Shown here piece after piece: positions 30,500-39,078 of a stretch of DNA of 42,794 nucleotides. Each line of letters starts with the position of its first letter. The first letter of the stretch is position 1. Source of the DNA: Oscillospiraceae bacterium (lineage in GTDB: Bacteria > Bacillota > Clostridia > Monoglobales > Monoglobaceae); NCBI GenBank assembly GCA_015068845.1, contig SVJR01000011.1:1-42794 (forward strand), in the 5' to 3' direction. A program made the translations under genes and the position numbers. The notes beneath the pieces are model-generated. The model did no database searches. It was not told the origin of the DNA and worked only from the letters and a program-made list of their open reading frames with translations.

Positions 30500-31123
30500 C
30501 TATTTCAAAAAATTAGCGGCAATATTCCGCACCGCATCTGCCTCAATCATAAGCTTCCCATGCTCGTTCAGCACCCCCTGCATTGTAACAGGACTCTTTT
30601 CCTTGCGTGAAAATTCCGAAAGAATATTCTCAATCTCAAAAAACCCGAATGCGTCAATGGGAACAAGCTCAAGATAAAATTCACCCTGATACTTGAACAA
30701 CCTGCTCGAGCCCATATACAGCTCGTGGATTTCGGCTATGCCTTGGCAAAGCGCCTCAAAGTCGCGAAACCGGTAAATACGGATGAGCGGACTCATACGA
30801 TGTTTACGCTTAATGCGGAACTCAGTCTGTCTGGCCTGTTTGCCGGCTCTTATCAACGCCTCGGCAACCTCCCGTTCCGACTCAAGCCGGCTGATAACCA
30901 GAACATACCCCTCGTCACCGTCAGGCATAGTCTCCACCAGAAGCTGGGACTTGCCAACCGTAAAGTTCACATCCTGTTCAGCCTGTTTAAGGGCAAACGA
31001 GAACATATCCTGAGCCTCAGGTGTGTTATCGGTAAAATTCTTGAGGTCAACATTCCACATACGAATATCGTCGCCGCTGACCGTAACCTTTATTTTGTTT
31101 TCGCCTATGCGTTCAATTCTCAC
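30500..31123 (-). CDS. mecA: MecA-like adaptor protein for ClpC
   Basis: 207 aa. N-terminal substrate-binding domain (MRIERIGENKIKVTVSGDDI ... about 1-80) and a C-terminal ClpC-binding domain (YRFRDFEALCQGIAEIHELY, FYLELVPIDAFGFFEIENIL). It delivers proteins to ClpCP and stimulates ClpC assembly. Its partner clpC is at 1.5-4.0 kb, though in a separate operon. Own promoter and terminator; GGCGAG before the ATG. Confidence 0.9.
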   Translation of the reverse strand: MRIERIGENKIKVTVSGDDIRMWNVDLKNFTDNTPEAQDMFSFALKQAEQDVNFTVGKSQLLVETMPDGDEGYVLVISRLESEREVAEALIRAGKQARQTEFRIKRKHRMSPLIRIYRFRDFEALCQGIAEIHELYMGSSRLFKYQGEFYLELVPIDAFGFFEIENILSEFSRKEKSPVTMQGVLNEHGKLMIEADAVRNIAANFLK

Positions 31124-31219
31124 AAAGCTCGCCTCCTGTCATCCGTAAAATATATGTTCACGCCCTGCCGCAAATTACCGCAGAGCCAATCAAAACAAAA
31201 TATATGCTGTGTATGTCTC

Positions 31220-31248
31220 ATTATACACTATTTTGTCGGATTTGCAAA
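31220..31248 (-). promoter_or_regulatory. Promoter of mecA
   Basis: On minus TTTGCA (31243-31248), 17-base spacer, TATAAT (31220-31225), about 100 bases before the mecA start. Confidence 0.7.
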
Positions 31249-31288
31249 GACTTATTTTTTTCCATATTTCAAAAACAGGATTTTCCTA

Positions 31289-31317
31289 TTGAAATTTTGC
31301 TGAAACTGTGTTAATAT
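31289..31317 (+). promoter_or_regulatory. Promoter of the 6S RNA candidate
   Basis: TTGAAA (31289-31294), 17-base spacer, TAATAT (31312-31317). The predicted start is near 31324. Confidence 0.7.
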
Positions 31318-31323
31318 ACTTCT

Positions 31324-31520
31324 TGTAACAAATAATGTTAAAGGCTTTTAACTTTGTAAATACACCCTGCGGTGTTCGTAGATGCGGATCAATGTAAAAC
31401 CAACAAATTATCTAAGGGAATCCATCTCCGATAGGCGGCGCACATGCCTCCCGCAACTTGTTGCGGCCAGTGGACTTGTAATGTTTTCGGGACTTATCCC
31501 ACCTGCCATGCAGGTTTTTA
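31324..31520 (+). ncRNA. ssrS: 6S RNA candidate
   Basis: About 195 nt with no coding frame, between divergent mecA and rsmD. It has the CCCTGCGGTGTTCGT block that I associate with 6S RNAs of Clostridia. The 3' end CACCTGCCATGCAGG can pair with CCTGCGGTG to form the closing stem, and an internal region of long imperfect pairing follows. It ends in TTTTT. 6S RNA binds sigma-A RNA polymerase and adjusts transcription in slow growth. The assignment rests on recognised motif and size, not on a model search. Confidence 0.62.
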
Positions 31521-31581
31521 CTTTATCCCGTATACGGCATATGTGGGGTTTATTTTTTTTGAGTTTTTTTTGCCAAAAACC

Positions 31582-31609
31582 TTGACAAAATTTATAAATT
31601 ATATACAAT
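31582..31609 (+). promoter_or_regulatory. Promoter of the rsmD-coaD operon
   Basis: TTGACA (31582-31587), 16-base spacer, TACAAT (31604-31609), about 45 bases before rsmD. Confidence 0.75.
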
Positions 31610-31655
31610 AGTATATATATGTCTATTTTTTGACGGATAGTCAACGAGGTGATTG

Positions 31656-32210
31656 ATGGTGCGCGTTATTTCAGGCTCTGCAAGAGGCCGCAAGCTCCTT
31701 GCCCCCGAAGGGTACGATACCCGCCCCACCACCGACCGTGTCAAGGAGTCCATATTCAACATAATTTCGCCACACCTGCCGGCAGACTCGGTTCTCGACC
31801 TTTTTGCAGGGAGCGGCGGTCTCGGCATCGAGGCTCTCAGCCGCGGCTCAAAGCATTGTGTTTTTGCAGAAAAAGACAAAAATGCACTCTCCGTTGTCCG
31901 GAAAAACCTTGAGCTTGCCAGAGTCTCTGACAAATCCGAATTAATTTCGGGCGATGCATTTTCATACCTTGAACGGACAAACCTCAAATTTGATATCATA
32001 TTTCTCGACCCGCCGTATAATACGGGGCTTCTGACAAAAGCAATAGCTTTGATTTATAACAAAAATCTGCTCACCGAAAACGGCATCATTGTTGCCGAGA
32101 GCGAGCATTTGGGTGAAACCCCCGCCAATGACCAATTTGACATAAAACGCAGCGCAAAGTACGGCAAAACCACGGTTTTCGTCCTTTGCCCACACAAACG
32201 AGAAAGGTGA
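31656..32210 (+). CDS. rsmD: RsmD, 16S rRNA (guanine966-N2)-methyltransferase
   Basis: 184 aa. ISGSARGRKLLAPEGYDTRPT at the N-terminus, SAM-binding DLFAGSGGLGIEAL, and the catalytic DPPY motif. It methylates G966 of 16S rRNA in assembled small subunits. The open frame begins with a TTG one codon earlier; the ATG at 31656 with GAGGTG is taken. It is 6 bases before coaD, the usual pairing. Confidence 0.93.
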   Translation: MVRVISGSARGRKLLAPEGYDTRPTTDRVKESIFNIISPHLPADSVLDLFAGSGGLGIEALSRGSKHCVFAEKDKNALSVVRKNLELARVSDKSELISGDAFSYLERTNLKFDIIFLDPPYNTGLLTKAIALIYNKNLLTENGIIVAESEHLGETPANDQFDIKRSAKYGKTTVFVLCPHKRER

Positions 32211-32216
32211 ACCGCT

Positions 32217-32696
32217 ATGAAAACCGCAGTTTATCCCGGCAGCTTTGACCCCTGCACAAACGGCCATCTTGATATTATAAAACGCGCCTCCGCGCTTTTT
32301 GACAAGGTTGTTGTAGCAGTGCTCATTAACGACAAAAAAAGCCCCCTCTTCACTCTTGAGGAAAGAGTTTCAATGATTGAGGAAGCCACAAAGGAATTCC
32401 CCAATGTTGAAGTCTGCTCATTCTCAGGACTTCTTGCGACATTTATGAAGGAGAACGGCTATAAAATAATCATTAAAGGCCTGCGGGCTGTTTCCGACTA
32501 CGAATACGAATTTCAGATGGCACTTACAAACCGTGCCCTCTTCGACGAAATTGAAACGGTATTTATACCGTGCAGTGCCGAGTTTATGTTCTTAAGCTCC
32601 AGCATTGTCAAGGAAGTTGCAAAATACAACGGCGAGCTTCATGGACTTGTTACACCGGAGATTGAATCCGCAGTCAAACGCCGTTTTGGTCATTAA
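32217..32696 (+). CDS. coaD: CoaD, phosphopantetheine adenylyltransferase
   Basis: 159 aa, exact family size. YPGSFDPCTNGHLDII (the TxGH nucleotidyl transfer motif), KGLRAVSDYEYEFQMALTNR, and LSSSIVKEVA near the C-terminus. It makes dephospho-CoA from 4'-phosphopantetheine and ATP. Cotranscribed with rsmD. Confidence 0.96.
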   Translation: MKTAVYPGSFDPCTNGHLDIIKRASALFDKVVVAVLINDKKSPLFTLEERVSMIEEATKEFPNVEVCSFSGLLATFMKENGYKIIIKGLRAVSDYEYEFQMALTNRALFDEIETVFIPCSAEFMFLSSSIVKEVAKYNGELHGLVTPEIESAVKRRFGH

Positions 32697-32724
32697 AAAC
32701 TTGAATTTTTAAGGAGGTACCGAT

Positions 32725-33195
32725 ATGGAACTGGATACTTTAGGTTTAATAAACGAGTTGGAGGACATTATCGACAAAGGAGTGGCTGTGCCCTTTACAG
32801 GCCGTTGCCTTCTGGACAAGGAAGAGCTTCTTGAAATTCTTTCCGAAATCCGTCTTAAAATGCCCACAGACTTAGAACAGGCAAAATGGATTAAGGCAGA
32901 GCGTCAGAACATCATAAACGATGCCCGCAAGGAAGCCGAGGAAATCATCAAGAACGCCAACGACCAGCTTATCGCAATGGTTGACGAGAATGAGATTACC
33001 AAAAAGGCAACTGCAGCCGCTGCAGAGATTATGAGTCAGGCAAACGCAGAAGCAAATGCCGAAAAGAATTCTGTTTACCAGTATTCCGACTACCTGCTCG
33101 AGAATGTTGAAGCTGTTGTGCTCAAGACCGTTCGCGACCTCGAACAGTGCATTGCAATCGTAAAAGACAGCCGCAACAAGCTTGGCAAGCAGTAA
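32725..33195 (+). CDS. Coiled-coil protein often found after coaD in Clostridia
   Basis: 156 aa, soluble and highly helical: a short N-terminal domain (VPFTGRCLLDKEELLEILSEI), a long charged helix with Ala-rich heptads (about 50-115), and a C-terminal helix. It has the look of the small ATPase-like or DivIVA-like proteins that follow coaD in many Clostridia, but no catalytic motif is seen. AAGGAGG before the ATG. Function unknown. Confidence 0.75.
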   Translation: MELDTLGLINELEDIIDKGVAVPFTGRCLLDKEELLEILSEIRLKMPTDLEQAKWIKAERQNIINDARKEAEEIIKNANDQLIAMVDENEITKKATAAAAEIMSQANAEANAEKNSVYQYSDYLLENVEAVVLKTVRDLEQCIAIVKDSRNKLGKQ

Positions 33196-33220
33196 AAACC
33201 AAACATAGGATTTTTGAAAT

Positions 33221-33325
33221 AGCAAAGTAGGAATCAATGCGTTAAGTGAAGGACGGACGGGAAGTTGCTGTCTTTACGAAAAGCCCCGATTCGGGCTTGC
33301 GATATTGGTTCCGCATTCCGTTGCT
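33221..33325 (+). promoter_or_regulatory. THF (tetrahydrofolate) riboswitch controlling folT-folC
   Basis: The sequence follows the THF riboswitch pattern: P1 strand AGCAA... / ...TTGCT, GTAGGAATC, the invariant GCGTTAAGTG, GACGGGAAGTTG, ACGAA, then the hairpin AAGCCCCGATTCGGGCTT, and GGTTCCGCATTCCG, which closes against GGAATC. It lies directly before a folate transporter gene, the typical target. Binding of reduced folate should switch off expression. Confidence 0.9.
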
Positions 33326-33343
33326 GCAAAATTCGTATATTCT

Positions 33344-33385
33344 ATTACCCTTTTTGTAGCGATTCTGCAGAAAGGGTAATTTTTT
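33344..33385 (+). terminator. Expression-platform hairpin of the THF riboswitch
   Basis: A stem of about 16 pairs (ATTACCCTTT... / ...AAAGGGTAAT with two G-U pairs) followed by TTTTT and immediately by the folT ATG at 33386. The only ribosome site, GAAAGGG, lies in its 3' arm. One hairpin could thus both end transcription and hide the ribosome site. Confidence 0.82.
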
Positions 33386-33940
33386 ATGCAAAACAGATTT
33401 TTTCCATCACTTAAAGTCCGCGACATCTGTATACTGGGCCTTCTTATGGCAATCACCACCCTTCTTTCGGTGTTCTGTACCTTTAGACTGGGCACGGTAG
33501 TCAAAATTCCGCTTAAATTCATATCAGTATTTTTGACCGCTATCCTCTATGGTCCCGTGTACGGCGGTCTGGTCGCAGCGGTCGGGGATATTATGAACTG
33601 TATCCTTGCCCCAAGCGGCCCCATTATCCCCCAGATTACCGTAATCGAATTTATCTCCGGCTTCACCTTCGGTCTGTTCTTCCTCAAAAAGAACCTCAGC
33701 CGCACCGACTACGCCGTAAGAGTTATTCTTTGCGCATTTTGCCAGCTGTTTATTGATATGGTAATTACCACAACCGTCTTTTCGCTGTGGCTGGGCTGGT
33801 ATGCGACATTTACGGCAGGCTTTATTATCAGAGTCCCCGCAGGTGTAATAAAGCTCATTCTCCACATTATCGTTCCCATCACACTCTATCCCCTGACCAT
33901 CACATTGAGCCGACTCAAATCAAAGGAGGCAACACACTAA
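33386..33940 (+). CDS. folT: FolT, substrate-binding subunit of a folate ECF transporter
   Basis: 184 aa, about six membrane helices. Family start RDICILGLLMAITTLLS and the internal GPVYGGLVAAVGDIMNCILAP motif. It captures folate and uses a shared ECF energising module encoded elsewhere. The THF riboswitch in front and folC behind confirm folate as the substrate. It overlaps the folC ribosome site. Confidence 0.92.
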   Translation: MQNRFFPSLKVRDICILGLLMAITTLLSVFCTFRLGTVVKIPLKFISVFLTAILYGPVYGGLVAAVGDIMNCILAPSGPIIPQITVIEFISGFTFGLFFLKKNLSRTDYAVRVILCAFCQLFIDMVITTTVFSLWLGWYATFTAGFIIRVPAGVIKLILHIIVPITLYPLTITLSRLKSKEATH

Positions 33941-33941
33941 A

Positions 33942-35222
33942 ATGAACGACAACACCTTCAAAAGCTACGCAAACAGCTTTCAGGCAATCGCAAGACTCCG
34001 CCTCGAAAGCATCGAACGCCTGCTCCACCACCTTGGCAATCCCCAGAACGATTTAAAGTTTATTCATATAGCCGGCACAAACGGCAAAGGCTCAGTCTGC
34101 AGCTTTCTGCAATGCATTTTTACCGATGCAGACTATAAAACCGGAAAATATACCTCGCCCAATCTAGTGAAGGTAGCCGAACGAATTTCAATTGACGGTG
34201 CCCTTATCGACGATGCCGAGCTTGATTCTCTTCTCAACTCAGTACAGGAAAGTGCCGAAAAAGTCAAAGCCGAGCAAGGGGAGCTTCCCACTCAGTTTGA
34301 GATATGGACAGCCGCCGCACTCTGCTACTTCAAAGCAAAGAAATGCGACATCGTTATTCTCGAAACAGGTCTCGGCGGCACAAGGGACGCAACAAACATC
34401 ATTCCGCCGCCCCTTGCCTCAGTAATAACACGGCTTGACCTTGACCATACCGAATACCTCGGCAACACTCTGACGGAAATCGCAACCGAAAAAGCCGGCA
34501 TAATCAAAGCTCCGCTCGACAATGCCACAGAGGGTCTGACCGTGACATCACCCCAAACCCAAGCTGCAATGTCCGTACTGGCAAAAGTGTGCAAAAACCG
34601 GCATAACCGCCTGCTTGTAGCAGACATTCCCGAAATAATCAAGTCGCAAAACTTCCACGAAATATTCAATTACAAAAATCTCAACTCCCTAGAATGTGGA
34701 ATTACAGGTTTCTATCAACCCGAAAACGCTGCCCTCGCAGTTGAAACAGCTCTGGCTCTGGGTATAGACGAGAAATTTATCCACTCCGGACTCAAAAAAG
34801 CAACCAACCCGGCACGGTTTGAAATCATACAAAACGACCCCGTGGTAATTTATGACGGAGCTCACAACAAAAACGGCATTAACACCCTTATAGAAAGTAT
34901 TCACCACTACTTTCCCCATTGGCAGGGTGCAACCTTTATTATGGCGTTTATGGGCGACAAGGATATTGACGGCTCGTTTTCGGCACTAAAAGACTCCGGT
35001 CTTATGGACAATTCCGAGGTCTTTGCCGTAAAGGTCAATGACAACCCCCGTGCCGCCGAAGCCGAAGTTGTATGTGAAATTGCAAAAAATCACAGAATTT
35101 CCTCAACCCCCTTTAAAGATTTAAAGAACGCATACACTCTGGCACTCAAAAAAAACAAGCCAACAGTAATCTGCGGCTCGCTTTACCTCTATAAAGACTT
35201 TTATGAAATTATAAAAAAATAG
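33942..35222 (+). CDS. folC: FolC, folylpolyglutamate synthase (bifunctional type possible)
   Basis: 426 aa Mur-ligase fold: HIAGTNGKGSVCSFL (P-loop, 45-51), TSPNLVKVAERISIDG, LETGLGGTRDATN and YDGAHNKNG in the C-terminal domain. It adds glutamates to folates, which keeps imported folate in the cell. That suits cotranscription with folT (one-base gap, AAAGGAGG inside folT end). Whether it also acts as dihydrofolate synthase is not decided from sequence. Confidence 0.93.
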   Translation: MNDNTFKSYANSFQAIARLRLESIERLLHHLGNPQNDLKFIHIAGTNGKGSVCSFLQCIFTDADYKTGKYTSPNLVKVAERISIDGALIDDAELDSLLNSVQESAEKVKAEQGELPTQFEIWTAAALCYFKAKKCDIVILETGLGGTRDATNIIPPPLASVITRLDLDHTEYLGNTLTEIATEKAGIIKAPLDNATEGLTVTSPQTQAAMSVLAKVCKNRHNRLLVADIPEIIKSQNFHEIFNYKNLNSLECGITGFYQPENAALAVETALALGIDEKFIHSGLKKATNPARFEIIQNDPVVIYDGAHNKNGINTLIESIHHYFPHWQGATFIMAFMGDKDIDGSFSALKDSGLMDNSEVFAVKVNDNPRAAEAEVVCEIAKNHRISSTPFKDLKNAYTLALKKNKPTVICGSLYLYKDFYEIIKK

Positions 35223-35239
35223 ACAATGTTTATCTAATT

Positions 35240-35275
35240 TAAAAGCCCTTTTCAAAAAGGGCTTTTATTTTTATT
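35240..35275. terminator. Bidirectional terminator between folC and the subtilase gene
   Basis: AAAAGCCCTTTT / AAAAAGGGCTTTT followed by ATTTTTATT, between convergent genes. It overlaps the last codons of the subtilase frame. Confidence 0.88.
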
Positions 35276-38200
35276 CCACATCAAAGGATGCCGCAAGCGG
35301 ATTTAAATTGTCGTCCCACACAAACAGCCTTTGCGTGTAGCCATCGGTATTCTTTGAAACATCGTATCGGTTCAGGATAAGCCCACCGGCAACAAACGCA
35401 CTCCACGGACTGAGCGATTTAAGCGTTACGCTGTCATAATAGCCAACAAACCCGTCCGCCGCCGTAATGGCGTAGTCCGAAATATTCATCGCCAAATCAA
35501 AGATCCGTATTTTTGTGTCGCCAAGCGAATAGCCCGTTACATTAAATAGTCTGTGCCCGATGTCACTTGCAATATAAAGCGGCGAAATAGCCGAACCTTC
35601 CGAGTCAATAAACCGACATTCCACCGGCGAGCCCGATGTCTCGTCTGCCGCCTTCACCCATAGCCACCTGCCCGACTTTTCGTTAACGGTCTCGGTGCGG
35701 ACAAGCGCATCATCGAGCGTCGGTGCAACGCTGTCCATCAGTATGTCAAACCGGAAAACCTGGGGATTTTCTGCTCCGTCACTGCAATCGGGCACAGCAG
35801 TCATAACTGCTGTATACTCACCATCCGGAAGCTGCGTACCGCTTGCCGTCCCGTCAAAGCCTCCGGCAAAGATACTATATTCGTTATCCATATTCTTTCC
35901 GACATTGCTTCCTCTGGCGCAATAAACCATCCTGCCGCTACCGTCATAAACCGCAAACTCCACCTCTCTCAGGTTTCTTACACTCTGCACCGTGAATCCC
36001 AGCTCACCGGTCTCGGGTGAAAAGAACCTCACCCCTTCATCGTCCGAATTAAGCCTTGCAACATACGATGCGCCATCCTTTGTAAACGCCCTGCACAAGC
36101 CGTTTAACAATCCGTAATCCTCGCCGTCAAAAGCCGGAACAGCGCTCCAGTCCCCGTAAAATCCCATAAATGGAATGGAAAGCTGCGGCAAGTCTGTATT
36201 TGAAAGATAGACAAACCCCTCAACAAAGAACCCATTTTCAAACACCTCACCAAGAGCCGAAACATCTGCTCCCGAAAGGTCAATCCTCGCATTAACCGTC
36301 ACCACACCGCTCGCCGGAACTGTAACGGACTCTCCGCAATCAAAAGTCACCGCCGCGCCGCTCAAAGACCGGCTTCCGTCAACAACATTCAAGTTCTTAC
36401 CGCCATCCGATGTTATCTGTGTAACACCGTCTGTCACAACCTCTGCACTCAGATTATATGTAACCGGCTCAAGCGAAATATTTTTGACAATGAACGAAAA
36501 ATCCGTTCCCGTCCCCGAAATCTCGCCCAACTCAACCTTAACCTTGTCGTTGTAGGTATTCACTACCACCGCCGGCGATTTAACGGCATTCTCTAAGCTT
36601 ACCGCACCTGCCCCCTGAGCTCTGGGCGAAGTCGGCGGATTGTCCTGATTAGCCGAAAATTCCCGCATTACCACTGCCGTCGAATTGAGAAGCTGTGTCG
36701 CAAGTACCCGTTTTGCACTTTTTGACATAGCAGAATTTATATCCTGATTGATGTAATCCAGAACCGACGCAAACGCTCCGGCGTACTGAGGTGTCGCCAT
36801 AGAAGTTCCGGCATTGTAAGCATATCCGTTGTTGTAGGCGGCAGACAGAACATTCTCGCCTACTGCAGCAACTTCAGGCTTCAGCCTCAAATCCGGCGAC
36901 GCGCCCCTGCTGGAGAATGCGCTTGCACCAAACTCACGCTTTCCCACCCTAACAGTTTTTACAGCCGCAGTTTTAAGAGCCGTGCCGTCCGTTGCGGTCA
37001 CTACCGCCGCAGGAATACTGCAGCCCTCTGCCATTGCACTAATATATACATCTTCCGTATTAATCAGTATCACAGCCAATGCACCCTTGTTCTGTGCGCC
37101 GAGAAAGCTGTCCGAAAAGCTTGCCCCGCCACGGGTGACTAGTGCAATTTTACCCTCAAGGCCTGCAATTGCCGAATACTCCGCAGCCGTTCCCCTTCCG
37201 CAATCCACATATTCAACCGCCGCCTCAGCAGAAAAGCTCTTATCCATACGCAAATCGCAGTACGCCTCAGAAGTATCGTGATAGATAACCGCCGTGCCGT
37301 CGCTAAGGGTCAGCTTGCCGTTGCCCTTGCCCACCGATGCCACCGCCATAGAATATTCATTGACCGCAGGCGCACTAACCATTCCGTAATCCGGCGCCGA
37401 TGCCGTCGGCGCACCAATTAGAGCATCGCCGTATCTCCCGTCATTACCCGCCGCAGCAACAATCGCAATTCCTGCACCCTCAATCCGTTCGTACACCGAA
37501 TCAAAAATTCCGCAGCTTGTCGAGAACCCTGCAGAAATCCCCATACTAAGGTTTATAACATCAACCTTGAGCCGAACCATATCGTCAAGCGCATAAATCA
37601 TCAAATCCGTTGTTGCCGACCTCGACCCGTCAACCGCAACCTTTCCGAGCACAAGCTGAGTGTTGCTCGCAACACCCGGAAGCCCGTCACCGTTTGCACC
37701 AACAATCCCTGCCACGTGTGTGCCGTGATAGTTGATTTCATTATCGGTCTTAGGGTCAGCGTCACGGTTTGCATAGTCAAACGCAAACGGAATTTTTTCG
37801 CTTTTATATACATCAGTCGCCTTAAGCCCCGGATATCGCGACTCTGCAACAAAGCTCTCCACGCTGAGCAAGCTCTCAATATCCTCAAACGAAAGCGCCT
37901 GTGCCGTCGGCGGTGTTTTGAACGCAGGATGGTCATACCAGAACTCTGAATCCACGATTCCTACAACAATCCCGTCACCATCGTATAGTCTGCGGATATC
38001 GCCGCTGCCCAGAATATCATACTGCTCCTCATACTCAGCTTCACCAACCGCCACAGTCTCAACCGCAACGGTTTCAACCGGCTCAATAACCTCGTACTCC
38101 TCGCAAATATAAACTGCCTTAACCTCATCCAGAGCCTCCAGCCGTTCAATGTCCCCGTATGTACCGTCAACCACAAGAGCATTCATAATATGCGTAACCC

Positions 38201-38477
38201 GCCCCTGAATTTCCGAACCGGTTATATCAGCAACCTGCGCCATAGCCTCTGCCTGAACACTTGCAACGCTGCGTACCGCAGCGATTTCGCTGTAAAGTGC
38301 TCCGGTCTGCTGAAGTTCCAGAACTCCTCCGCCCTCAAGCTCAACAATCAAAGTAATCTCACCGTCAATATCACCTAACTTTTGTATATTAACAGTTCCC
38401 GTCGGCCAATTCGCCCAAGCCGCCGATGAAACAAGCACGGCAACCGCCGTGACAAACCCTAAAATTCGTTTAAACAT
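35271..38477 (-). CDS. Large secreted S8-family serine protease (subtilase)
   Basis: 1068 aa. Signal peptide (1-23, MFKRILGFVTAVAVLVSSAA then WA), an N-terminal propeptide-like region (about 28-130), and the subtilase domain with Asp176 (VVGIVDSEF), His251 (HGTHVAG) and Ser559 (GTSMATP). A PA insert (GKIALVTRGGASFSDSFLGA) sits between His and Ser, as in C5a-peptidase-like lactocepin relatives. The C-terminal ~400 residues are beta-rich, Fn3-like domains. No LPXTG or S-layer anchor seen, so probably released. Catalytic triad complete. GGAGGG before the ATG. Confidence 0.93.
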   Translation of the reverse strand: MFKRILGFVTAVAVLVSSAAWANWPTGTVNIQKLGDIDGEITLIVELEGGGVLELQQTGALYSEIAAVRSVASVQAEAMAQVADITGSEIQGRVTHIMNALVVDGTYGDIERLEALDEVKAVYICEEYEVIEPVETVAVETVAVGEAEYEEQYDILGSGDIRRLYDGDGIVVGIVDSEFWYDHPAFKTPPTAQALSFEDIESLLSVESFVAESRYPGLKATDVYKSEKIPFAFDYANRDADPKTDNEINYHGTHVAGIVGANGDGLPGVASNTQLVLGKVAVDGSRSATTDLMIYALDDMVRLKVDVINLSMGISAGFSTSCGIFDSVYERIEGAGIAIVAAAGNDGRYGDALIGAPTASAPDYGMVSAPAVNEYSMAVASVGKGNGKLTLSDGTAVIYHDTSEAYCDLRMDKSFSAEAAVEYVDCGRGTAAEYSAIAGLEGKIALVTRGGASFSDSFLGAQNKGALAVILINTEDVYISAMAEGCSIPAAVVTATDGTALKTAAVKTVRVGKREFGASAFSSRGASPDLRLKPEVAAVGENVLSAAYNNGYAYNAGTSMATPQYAGAFASVLDYINQDINSAMSKSAKRVLATQLLNSTAVVMREFSANQDNPPTSPRAQGAGAVSLENAVKSPAVVVNTYNDKVKVELGEISGTGTDFSFIVKNISLEPVTYNLSAEVVTDGVTQITSDGGKNLNVVDGSRSLSGAAVTFDCGESVTVPASGVVTVNARIDLSGADVSALGEVFENGFFVEGFVYLSNTDLPQLSIPFMGFYGDWSAVPAFDGEDYGLLNGLCRAFTKDGASYVARLNSDDEGVRFFSPETGELGFTVQSVRNLREVEFAVYDGSGRMVYCARGSNVGKNMDNEYSIFAGGFDGTASGTQLPDGEYTAVMTAVPDCSDGAENPQVFRFDILMDSVAPTLDDALVRTETVNEKSGRWLWVKAADETSGSPVECRFIDSEGSAISPLYIASDIGHRLFNVTGYSLGDTKIRIFDLAMNISDYAITAADGFVGYYDSVTLKSLSPWSAFVAGGLILNRYDVSKNTDGYTQRLFVWDDNLNPLAASFDVE

Positions 38478-38559
38478 AATATCCCTCCGCCAAGAGTTGT
38501 ATCTGTTTTAATTATACTCCCCCAAAAAATATTTTTCAATATTTTTTTATATTTTACCC

Positions 38560-38588
38560 TTGACAAACCATTTGTTGTGTGCTAAAAT
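38560..38588 (+). promoter_or_regulatory. Promoter of tRNA-Gly
   Basis: TTGACA (38560-38565), 17-base spacer, TAAAAT (38583-38588), 30 bases before the tRNA. Confidence 0.85.
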
Positions 38589-38617
38589 AGCTAATGCAGT
38601 TGAAAAACTAAATATTT

Positions 38618-38692
38618 GCGGGAGTGGCTCAGTGGTAGAGCGTCACCTTGCCAAGGTGAACGTCGCGAGTTCGAATCTCGTCTTCCGCTCCA
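38618..38692 (+). tRNA. tRNA-Gly, anticodon GCC
   Basis: Full cloverleaf: acceptor GCGGGAG / CTTCCGC, D arm GGCTCAGTGGTAGAGC, anticodon stem CACCTT-GCC-AAGGTG (anticodon 38650-38652), T arm CGAGTTCGAATCTCG, and an encoded CCA end. Own promoter and terminator, so monocistronic. Confidence 0.97.
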
Positions 38693-38694
38693 AA

Positions 38695-38725
38695 AGTCCG
38701 TACACGGTAGTGTACGGACTTTTTA
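38695..38725 (+). terminator. Terminator of tRNA-Gly
   Basis: AGTCCGTACAC-GGTA-GTGTACGGACT followed by TTTTT, directly after the tRNA. Confidence 0.93.
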
Positions 38726-38792
38726 ATTATTCCCCACTAAATTAATTTTCGGTCAATTCCATAATTCTACAAAAAGTTACAAAAAAAGCCTA

Positions 38793-38821
38793 TTGTAATT
38801 TATCGAATTAAGTGCTATAAT
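38793..38821 (+). promoter_or_regulatory. Promoter of the unassigned structured RNA
   Basis: TTGTAA (38793-38798), 17-base spacer, TATAAT (38816-38821). Predicted start lies 1-3 bases before the closing stem of the RNA. Confidence 0.75.
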
Positions 38822-38825
38822 GGGT

Positions 38826-38990
38826 TTACCACACAAAACCGAATAAATTTTAAGCACAATTAATACCCGTTTTTACCTTTCGGTAAAAACGCCGGTTTCT
38901 TTTCGTGTATTGATTGTGCGATAAGTGGTTTTGTGTGGTGCAAGCCGAACTGGCGTTTTTCATGCGTCAGCTCCGGTTGGCGCATTTTTT
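38826..38990 (+). ncRNA. Unassigned structured RNA (about 165 nt)
   Basis: No coding frame. Nested helices: P1 ACCACACAAAACC (38828-38840) / GGTTTTGTGTGGT (38927-38939), 13 perfect pairs. P2 is GCACAAT (38854-38860) / ATTGTGC (38913-38919), continued by AATAC / GTATT. P3 is CGTTTTTACC (38868-38877)-TTTC-GGTAAAAACG (38882-38891). Internal loops separate the helices. A terminator TGCGTCAG / TTGGCGCA + TTTTTT ends at 38990. A consensus promoter places the start at P1. I do not recognise the class. It does not match SRP RNA, tmRNA, RNase P RNA or a riboswitch known to me. Confidence 0.72.
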
Positions 38991-39024
38991 ATTTCCGGGA
39001 TAAGAAATGCATATCCTTTTTACA

Positions 39025-39075
39025 CGGGTAGGCATCGGTTTGTTGGACGATGCCTACCGTCGGTACATTTTTCCA
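39025..39075. other. Additional strong hairpin between the RNA and nrdG
   Basis: GGTAGGCATCG (39027-39037) / CGATGCCTACC (39048-39058) with a T-run 11 bases later. It may be a backup terminator or part of a second short RNA. Nothing else is seen in 38991-39078. Confidence 0.5.
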
Positions 39076-39078
39076 AGC

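Noticed and set aside
38826-38990. SRP (4.5S) RNA or a c-di-GMP riboswitch
   Set aside because: The SRP domain IV motif (GGTCAGG...GGAAGG-type loop) and the conserved c-di-GMP blocks are not present.
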